DNA of 11,806 nucleotides from an uncultured Collinsella sp. GTDB lineage: Bacteria; Actinomycetota; Coriobacteriia; Coriobacteriales; Coriobacteriaceae. The stretch lies in NCBI GenBank assembly GCA_902463875.1, contig CABQHR010000036.1, positions 1-11,806 on the forward strand, written 5' to 3'. Under the pieces are notes generated by a model. It saw nothing but the letters and a program-made list of their open reading frames with translations, did no database searches and was not told the origin of the DNA. Of this stretch, positions 7,541 to 11,806 are shown one piece after another. How positions within the stretch are numbered: the first letter of the stretch is position 1; every line of letters starts with the position of its first letter. The translations under genes were made by a program, and so were the position numbers.

Positions 7541-8353
7541 CTATTCGGTGAGATCGGGGCCCTCGCCGGGCACGTATGCCTCGGCGCCCTCGACTCGGTT
7601 GATGCAGATGGTTCCGAAGATCTCGTCCTGGCTCAGCGTGAGCGAGCCGCGCTTGGCGAGCTCCAGCATGGCCAAAAAGGTGACGACGAGTTGCTCGGTG
7701 GTGGCGTCGCCGTCCAACAGCTCGCGGAAGGTGCAGGTTTGGTGCGCCATGGTAAAGCGGTCGACTGAGGCCACGGTCAGGTCGAGCGGTACGCGATGCG
7801 GCGCCACATGCTCGGCCTCCAGCAGGAAGGTCTGGCGCTTGCCGTCCAGGTCGGCACAGATAACGGCCAGGCCGCGCAGGGTGATGCCAGCCAGATAGTC
7901 GGGCATGAGCCCTAGGAACTCAGGGTCGGGGCCGGCCACACGCGGATGCATACGGCTTTCGGCCTGCATGCGGGCACCGAGGGCCGCAGCCGCGCCTTTA
8001 AACTGCTTGTAGGCAATCAGGCGCTGGATCAGGACCTCGCGCAAGGCGTCGCCGTCGAGCGCGCTGAGTTCCTCGAGGTCTTCGTCGAACTCGTCATCGT
8101 CGTCATCGACTTTGCGCGGGGCCTCCTGCGGCACCAGAGAGGCGGCCTTGATGTCCAGAAGGGTTGCCGCGACCAGCAGAAAGTCGCTCGCCACGTCCAG
8201 GTCCAGCGCCTCGATGCGCTCCACCTCGGCAAGGTACTGCTCGGCCACCTCGCTGATGGAGATGGCGCCGATATCTACTTTTTGGCGGGTTACCAGCTGC
8301 AGCAACAGGTCGAACGGCCCGCTGTAGACCTGAGTCGACACGCGATACGACAT
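7541..8353 (-). CDS. scpA: Segregation and condensation protein ScpA
   Basis: ScpA is the kleisin of bacterial condensin: its N-terminus binds the Smc neck, its middle binds the ScpB dimer, and its C-terminal winged helix binds the Smc head. The 270-aa product opens with the hallmark SGPFDLLLQLVTRQKVDIGA (11-30), followed by ISEVAEQYLAEVE and the hydrophobic FLLVAATLLDIKAASLVP (58-75). An acidic stretch (KVDDDDDEFDEDLEE, 81-95) leads into the flexible middle. The C-terminal winged helix includes VTFLAMLELAKRGSLTLSQDEIFGTI. The start at 8353 has a near-perfect AAAGGAGGT (8359-8367) 5 nt upstream. scpB follows after 11 nt. Upstream is an 84-nt leader after the M50 protease gene, so scpA may have some independent control. 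Confidence 0.97.
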   Translation of the reverse strand: MSYRVSTQVYSGPFDLLLQLVTRQKVDIGAISISEVAEQYLAEVERIEALDLDVASDFLLVAATLLDIKAASLVPQEAPRKVDDDDDEFDEDLEELSALDGDALREVLIQRLIAYKQFKGAAAALGARMQAESRMHPRVAGPDPEFLGLMPDYLAGITLRGLAVICADLDGKRQTFLLEAEHVAPHRVPLDLTVASVDRFTMAHQTCTFRELLDGDATTEQLVVTFLAMLELAKRGSLTLSQDEIFGTICINRVEGAEAYVPGEGPDLTE

Positions 8354-8437
8354 CTTCGACCTCCTTTGACGGCGCCTTCGCGGCGCGGTTTGGGTGCATG
8401 TTGCGACCGTTTTGCGCGGTCGACCTGTAAGTTTACC
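8354..8437 (-). other. 84-nt leader before scpA with two stem-loops
   Basis: This is the longest non-coding gap inside the gene run. In minus-strand sense it contains a 6-bp hairpin with a 7-nt loop (8404-8422; CGACCG paired with CGGTCG). A 5-bp GC hairpin with a GCGAA loop follows (8372-8386; GCGCC paired with GGCGC), ending only a few bases before the scpA ribosome site. Neither is followed by a T-run, so they are not intrinsic terminators. They could affect mRNA processing, stability or scpA initiation, or be incidental in GC-rich DNA. I see no good -35/-10 pair here. Confidence 0.45.
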
Positions 8438-9121
8438 TTAGATGCCGGCGATTGCGAAGTTGAGCAGCCACTCGGCCAGCGGATACACGGTAACGTCGAA
8501 ATAGCGGCCGATCACATCGATGCCGGTCCACATGGGCAGCAGGTACAGCACCAGGATGAGGATGGGCATAGCGTATTGCTGCAGACGATAATAGTTGTTG
8601 AGCGCCTTGCCTTTGAGGAACGGCACGATGATCGACGAGCCGTCGAGCGGCGGGATCGGGATAAGGTTAAAGAACGCGAGTGACAGGTTGACCACGATAA
8701 ACGTGGCGCCGAAGTTCATGATCTGTGACGCCAGGGCAAAGGAGATGCCGGTGTAGAGGTTGCCGTACGCCACGTGCATGAGTGCCGCGGCAAGGCACGC
8801 GAGTGCGATGTTCGACGCGGGGCCGGCCGCGCTCACCAGGACCTCGTCGCGCTTGGGGTGCTTGAGGTTGTTGAGGTAGACGGGCACGGGTTTGGCGAAG
8901 GCGAACACCGGGCCGCCGGCCGCGAGCATGAGCAGCGGCAGGATGATGGTGCCAAACGGGTCGATATGGTTAAGCGGGTTGAGTGACACGCGGCCGCGCG
9001 AACGGGCCGTCTTGTCGCCGAGCGCCCAGGCCGCGGCGGCGTGTGCGCTCTCGTGGATCACGATGCCCACGATGACGGCGACGGCGCTGGCGAGCAGGTT
9101 CATGAGGTAGCTGCTGGACAT
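8438..9121 (-). CDS. Site-2-protease-family (M50) membrane metallopeptidase
   Basis: This is a zinc intramembrane protease of the short, PDZ-less site-2-protease subfamily (YwhC-like), predicted to cut membrane-embedded substrates. The 227-aa protein has HESAH (23-27), the HExxH zinc site, within the first transmembrane helix (about 10-33). The conserved AAGPASN lies at 98-104 within a long hydrophobic segment. The second active-site motif NLIPIPPLDGS (152-162) supplies the third zinc ligand, D160. Further hydrophobic spans are near 57-76, 125-150 and 184-202. The active-site residues are complete, so it should be catalytic. The ATG at 9121 follows GGGGAG. M50-scpA-scpB order is common in Gram-positive bacteria, but no substrate is established that I know of. 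The preceding 98-aa membrane protein gene lies 9 nt upstream. Confidence 0.93.
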   Translation of the reverse strand: MSSSYLMNLLASAVAVIVGIVIHESAHAAAAWALGDKTARSRGRVSLNPLNHIDPFGTIILPLLMLAAGGPVFAFAKPVPVYLNNLKHPKRDEVLVSAAGPASNIALACLAAALMHVAYGNLYTGISFALASQIMNFGATFIVVNLSLAFFNLIPIPPLDGSSIIVPFLKGKALNNYYRLQQYAMPILILVLYLLPMWTGIDVIGRYFDVTVYPLAEWLLNFAIAGI

Positions 9122-9130
9122 AGCGCTCCC

Positions 9131-9427
9131 CTAGCGGACGCGGCGCGAGGCGCGCGTGAGCAGGTAGTCGATCACAAACAGGATCACGGCGACGATGGCG
9201 TAATCCAGGCGGAACACGCCGCCAAAGGGCGACGTGATGACGCCATAGCCGGCGATGGCGCTCGGCAGTGCGCGCGAAAGCTCAACGACAAAGCCTACGA
9301 TCTGCAGCTTGGCGGTGAGGCCGCTAAAACACAGCAGCACGGTCATCGCGCTCATAAAGATGCCGCAGATGCGACAGGCGATGGCGATGATGCTCATCGC
9401 CACGGCAGCGGCCTTACGAGAGTTCAC
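9131..9427 (-). CDS. Unrecognised 98-aa two-helix membrane protein, GTG start
   Basis: I do not recognise this family. The 98-aa product has two hydrophobic spans, about 11-37 (containing [16 protein letters not shown]) and 74-90 ([17 protein letters not shown]). They are separated by a moderately hydrophobic stretch with a Gly-Pro-rich turn ([11 protein letters not shown], 60-70). Basic residues at both ends (N-terminal SRK, C-terminal RASRRVR) suggest both termini are cytoplasmic. I chose the GTG at 9427 because AGAGGAG (9435-9441) lies 7 nt upstream. This start overlaps the ABC-F stop by 14 nt and no later ATG has such a site. The open frame continues up to 9547, but only inside the ABC-F gene. 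It ends 9 nt before the M50 protease gene, so the two are surely cotranslated. It could be a substrate or partner of that protease, which is pure inference from position. Confidence 0.78.
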   Translation of the reverse strand: MNSRKAAAVAMSIIAIACRICGIFMSAMTVLLCFSGLTAKLQIVGFVVELSRALPSAIAGYGVITSPFGGVFRLDYAIVAVILFVIDYLLTRASRRVR

Positions 9428-11447
9428 GCGCGGTCTCCTCTTCGATCTGGGTGGAAAGCTCCAGCCATTCGTCCTCGAGCTTGGGTAGCTCTTGCTTAAG
9501 GCCGTTATATTCCCCCAGCGCGGCGTTGAACTTGTCTTGATCGGCATAAAGCTCTTCGCTTGCCATCAATTCCATAAGCTCGTCATAGCGGGCGCGCTTT
9601 TTGTCGAGCTCCGTCTCGATCTTCTTGAGCTGGTTACGCACGCCTTTGAGCTTTTTGTTGAGCGCGGCGCGGGCCTGGGCCTCGGCGCGCTTTTGTTCCT
9701 TGGTTTTTTTGCCCTCGGCCGGTTTAGGAGCTGCGGCGGGGGTGTCGGCTTGGGCGGCGCTGACTTTGGTGGACTTGGCCGTGGCCGGCGCACTCTCCGT
9801 GGACGCCTCGGCGGCGGCGCGGGCTGCGAGGTCCTCGCGCTTGTAGAGATAGTAGTCGTAATCGCCGTCGTAGACCGTGACCTTGCCATCGCGGATGTCG
9901 ATCACGCGGTTGGCCACGGCGCGCACCAGGTGCTCGTCGTGGCTGATCAGCACGATGGTGCCGGGGAAGTTTTGCAGGGCGTTCTCGAGCATGTCCACCG
10001 AGTCGATGTCTAGGTGGTTGGTGGGCTCGTCCAGGCACAGGAGCGCCTCGGGGGCCACGAGCATCTTGGCCAGGGCCAGACGCGCCTTTTCGCCGCCGGA
10101 GAGGACGCGAACCTGCTTCTCGATGGAGTCGTTGTCGCTAAACAGGAAGGCGCCCAGCAGGCTGCGCTGCTGCGGCACGGTCCACTTGGGCGTGACGGTG
10201 TCGATCTCTTGCAGGACGGTATTGGACTCGGTCATGCCCTCGAGCGCGTGCTGGGCGTAATAGGCCACGCCCACGTTGGTTCCCAGGTCCCGGGTTCCGG
10301 TGGTGGGCGGCTCCAGTCCGGCGATGATCTTCATGAGCGTGGACTTGCCGGCGCCGTTGGGGCCGACGAGCGCCACGTGCTCGCCGCGGTAGAGCTTGAG
10401 GTCGATGTCGCTGTAGATGTGCTTGTTGCCGTAGGACTTGGAGACGCCCTCCAGGCCCACGACCATATCGCCGGAGCGCGGTGGGTCAGGGAACTTAAAG
10501 TCGATGTGCTTGTGGCCCTCGGGTAGGATGACAAGCTCCTTTTTGATCTGCTCGATCTTGCGGATGCGCTCCTGGGCCTGGGCTGCCTTGGTGGGCTTGT
10601 AGCGGAACTTGTCGACGAAGACCTGCATGTGGGCGATGTCGCGCTCCTGGGCGGCGCGCTTGGCGCGCATCTGCTCAAGGTTGTCCTCGCGCTGCTTGAG
10701 GTAGCTGCTGTAGTTGCCGGTGTAAGTGGTCACGCGACGGTTTTCGAGCGCGGCGACGTGGTCGACGCAGGCGTCCATAAAGGCGCGGTCGTGGCTGACG
10801 ATGAGGACGGCGCCGTCGTAGTTGGCGATAAAGCCGCGCAGCCACTGGACGCTTTCGAGGTCCAGGTGGTTAGTGGGCTCGTCCAGAAGCAGCAGGTCGG
10901 GATGGCGCAGGAAGAGCTTGGCGAGCGCGATGCGCATCTGCCAGCCGCCCGAGAACTCGGAGCATGGGCGCTCAAAGTCAGTGACCTTAAAGCCCAGGCC
11001 GGACAGGATCTTGCGGGCGTTGCTCTCGAGCTCGTAACCGCCCAGATGCTCAAAGCGGTCCTGGACCTGGCCGTACTCGTTGAGGAGGGCGTCGACGTCC
11101 TTGCCCTGCTCGGAGAGTTCGGTGATCTGGGCCTGCAGCTCGTTGGCACGCTCGCCCATGCGGCGGATTTCCTTGGCGGCGGCCATGACCTCGGCGAGGA
11201 TGGTGGTGTCCTTGTGCTCCAGGTTGGTTTCCTGCTCTAGGTAGCCCACCTGGCAGTCCTTTGCGTACTGGACTTGGCCGGAGTCGGGACTGTCGATGCC
11301 CATGATGATTTTGAGCATGGTGGTTTTGCCGGCGCCGTTAGGGCCCACGAGCGCGAAGCGCTCGCCGGGGTTGATCTGGAAGGACGCGCCGCTAAAGAGG
11401 ACGCGCGCGCCGAAGCTTTTTTCGATCTTGTCGACCAGGAGGATCAT
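9414..11447 (-). CDS. ABC-F family ATPase with C-terminal coiled coil (YdiF/Uup-like)
   Basis: ABC-F proteins are soluble twin-ATPase factors, mostly acting on the ribosomal E site. The 677-aa protein has two nucleotide-binding domains. NBD1 has GPNGAGKT (35-42), a variant signature FSGGW (164-168) and [12 protein letters not shown] (184-195). NBD2 has GPNGAGKST (361-369), LSGGE (448-452) and LDEPTNHLD (471-479). A charged linker, the P-site tRNA interaction motif region, spans about 250-325. After NBD2 comes an Ala/Lys/Pro-rich linker (about 540-585), then a Lys/Glu-rich coiled coil (about 585-677) like the C-terminal domain of Uup and YdiF-type members. There are no membrane segments, so it is not a transporter. 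Its position heading a housekeeping operon argues for a general translation factor rather than antibiotic resistance. The ATG at 11447 has AAAGGCGG 4 nt upstream. It starts only 31 nt after the tRNA terminator. Confidence 0.95.
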   Translation of the reverse strand: MILLVDKIEKSFGARVLFSGASFQINPGERFALVGPNGAGKTTMLKIIMGIDSPDSGQVQYAKDCQVGYLEQETNLEHKDTTILAEVMAAAKEIRRMGERANELQAQITELSEQGKDVDALLNEYGQVQDRFEHLGGYELESNARKILSGLGFKVTDFERPCSEFSGGWQMRIALAKLFLRHPDLLLLDEPTNHLDLESVQWLRGFIANYDGAVLIVSHDRAFMDACVDHVAALENRRVTTYTGNYSSYLKQREDNLEQMRAKRAAQERDIAHMQVFVDKFRYKPTKAAQAQERIRKIEQIKKELVILPEGHKHIDFKFPDPPRSGDMVVGLEGVSKSYGNKHIYSDIDLKLYRGEHVALVGPNGAGKSTLMKIIAGLEPPTTGTRDLGTNVGVAYYAQHALEGMTESNTVLQEIDTVTPKWTVPQQRSLLGAFLFSDNDSIEKQVRVLSGGEKARLALAKMLVAPEALLCLDEPTNHLDIDSVDMLENALQNFPGTIVLISHDEHLVRAVANRVIDIRDGKVTVYDGDYDYYLYKREDLAARAAAEASTESAPATAKSTKVSAAQADTPAAAPKPAEGKKTKEQKRAEAQARAALNKKLKGVRNQLKKIETELDKKRARYDELMELMASEELYADQDKFNAALGEYNGLKQELPKLEDEWLELSTQIEEETARELS
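9435..9441 (-). promoter_or_regulatory. Shine-Dalgarno site that decides the GTG start of the 98-aa protein
   Basis: AGAGGAG on the minus strand, within the last codons of the ABC-F gene, lies 7 nt before GTG 9427. It is the best initiation site in this reading frame and sets the gene as a 14-nt overlap with the ABC-F stop. Confidence 0.7.
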
Positions 11448-11478
11448 GGTGCCGCCTTTGACCTTGTGTGCCTATATG

Positions 11479-11507
11479 AAAAAAGGCCCCAACTTGCGTT
11501 GGAGCCT
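11479..11507 (-). terminator. Rho-independent terminator of the tRNA-Ala unit
   Basis: In minus-strand sense, AGGCTCCAAC pairs with GTTGGGGCCT: a 10-bp stem with one G-T pair, closed by a GCAA (GNRA-type) tetraloop and followed by a run of six T. It begins 15 nt after the tRNA 3' end. The reverse orientation lacks a good T-run, so it acts for minus-strand transcripts. It also lies just upstream of the ABC-F gene. Confidence 0.93.
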
Positions 11508-11522
11508 CATTCAATGCTCGGG

Positions 11523-11595
11523 TGGAGACGAGGGGGATCGAACCCCTGACCTCTTGACTGCCAGTCAAGCGCTCTCCCAGCTGAGCTACGCCCCC
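11523..11595 (-). tRNA. tRNA-Ala (anticodon GGC)
   Basis: The 73-nt minus-strand sequence folds as a full cloverleaf. The acceptor stem GGGGGCG pairs with CGTCTCC (two G-T pairs). The D arm is GCTC-AGCTGGGA-GAGC. The anticodon arm is CTTGA-CTGGCAG-TCAAG with anticodon GGC (plus-strand 11560-11562). The variable loop has five bases and the T arm is AGGGG-TTCGATC-CCCCT. The discriminator is A. Genomic CC follows and then C rather than A, so a complete CCA end is not encoded and must be finished by the CCA-adding enzyme. It decodes GCC and GCU alanine codons, and GCC is heavily used in this GC-rich genome. It has its own promoter and terminator. Confidence 0.98.
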
Positions 11596-11607
11596 GTGCG
11601 AAGAAAT

Positions 11608-11636
11608 ACTATACGGGAACTCGGACGGCGATGCAA
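11608..11636 (-). promoter_or_regulatory. Vegetative sigma-70-type promoter of tRNA-Ala
   Basis: On the minus strand a -35 box TTGCAT (11631-11636) and a -10 box TATAGT (11608-11613) are separated by exactly 17 bp. The predicted start lies about 5-7 nt before the tRNA 5' end at 11595, so the primary leader would be very short. The stretch between the -10 box and the tRNA is AT-rich, then GC-rich (GCAC), somewhat like a stringent discriminator, though this is not conclusive. Confidence 0.85.
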
Positions 11637-11806
11637 GGACATTTTTGGAAAAACTTTCCGGGGGGCGCGGGCGCCGGAGTCGCGCGGGGCCGATGCGGGC
11701 GCTGGTCTCCGCCGTCGCTCGCCTATCAGGCTCCACTCCGGCCGCCCCCGAGATCCCCGCCACGAAACCGGCCCATCTACTACGTTTGGGCGACATCCCC
11801 CGACCA
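11637..11806. other. GC-rich non-coding stretch with a long inverted repeat
   Basis: I find no convincing gene here. A minus-strand open frame crosses it (11796 downward) but has no ribosome site, is rich in Arg, Ala, Pro and Ser, and runs straight through the tRNA promoter and the tRNA. The stretch holds an inverted repeat: GGGGGCG (11661-11667) plus GCCGGAGT (11673-11680) against ACTCCGGCCGCCCCC (11735-11749), a 15-bp stem with a 5-nt bulge. Inside it is a 7-bp hairpin (11695-11701 with 11716-11722). A small hairpin GGAAA-AAC-TTTCC lies at 11647-11659. There is no T-run after the large stem. It may be the 3' end of an upstream transcript, a structured RNA, or an interspersed repeat. Confidence 0.4.

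Noticed and set aside
8103..8399. ATG at 8399 in the scpA leader as a possible leader peptide or upstream start
   Set aside because: It is out of frame with scpA (46 nt upstream), has no Shine-Dalgarno sequence, and its frame simply continues as a shadow through scpA.
9131..9547. 138-codon version of the small membrane protein starting at 9547
   Set aside because: The extra 40 N-terminal residues are encoded inside the ABC-F coiled coil, look unlike a leader, and lack a ribosome site. GTG 9427 has a strong one.
9414..11447. Reading the ABC-F gene as an antibiotic-resistance determinant or a transporter ATPase
   Set aside because: There is no permease gene, the twin NBDs are fused with no membrane span, a Uup/YdiF-like C-terminal coiled coil is present, and it sits in a housekeeping operon. 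All favour a general translation factor.
11523..11595. tRNA-Ala as an integration site for a mobile element
   Set aside because: No integrase, no direct repeat of the tRNA 3' end, and normal housekeeping genes follow directly.
11392..11796. 134-codon minus-strand open frame over the tRNA region
   Set aside because: It includes the translation GGVAQLGERLTGSQEVRGS, a well-known artefact of reading through a tRNA gene, and continues into the terminator and the ABC-F start in the wrong frame.

Overview
The window looks like a high-GC chromosomal housekeeping segment from a Coriobacteriia-type actinomycete. Collinsella or a close relative is my best guess. It rests on GC-rich codon use, the character of the proteins, and the gene order M50 protease - scpA - scpB - rluB - cmk - plsC - ispH - DUF512 protein - der - plsY. 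The assignment comes from gene content and was not checked against a database.

Every supported gene lies on the minus strand, so transcription reads from high to low coordinates. At the right end, 11637-11806 holds no convincing gene but carries a long GC-rich inverted repeat. Next comes a stand-alone tRNA-Ala(GGC) unit (11523-11595) with its own -35/-10 promoter (11608-11636) and an intrinsic terminator (11479-11507). Thirty-one bases beyond that terminator a run of twelve tightly packed protein genes begins: ABC-F ATPase, a 98-residue two-helix membrane protein, an M50 membrane metalloprotease, scpA, scpB, rluB, cmk, plsC, ispH, a PDZ/radical-SAM/DUF512 protein, der, and plsY (cut off by the left window edge). 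Gene junctions are short: overlaps of 8 or 14 nt, or gaps of 2-11 nt. The exceptions are an 84-nt leader before scpA, with two small stem-loops, and a 66-nt gap before cmk. No internal terminator was seen, so this looks like one long operon.

The genes link several growth functions. The ABC-F protein, RluB (23S rRNA pseudouridine) and Der (50S assembly GTPase) serve the ribosome. ScpA and ScpB are the non-SMC subunits of condensin. PlsY and PlsC carry out the two acylations that make phosphatidic acid, and Cmk feeds the CTP pool needed for CDP-diacylglycerol and for nucleic acids. IspH finishes the MEP isoprenoid pathway that supplies undecaprenyl phosphate. The M50 protease, the 98-residue membrane protein and the DUF512 protein are the least understood members.

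I see no mobile element, CRISPR array, phage gene or defence system, and no clear new multi-gene system. The best leads are the DUF512 radical-SAM protein beside der, the orphan small membrane protein beside the M50 protease, a PlsC whose catalytic HX4D motif reads HX4E, a strongly acidic ScpB tail, and the missing conventional promoter for a twelve-gene run directly behind a tRNA terminator. Long plus-strand reading frames opposite these genes are shadows of GC-rich coding sequence.
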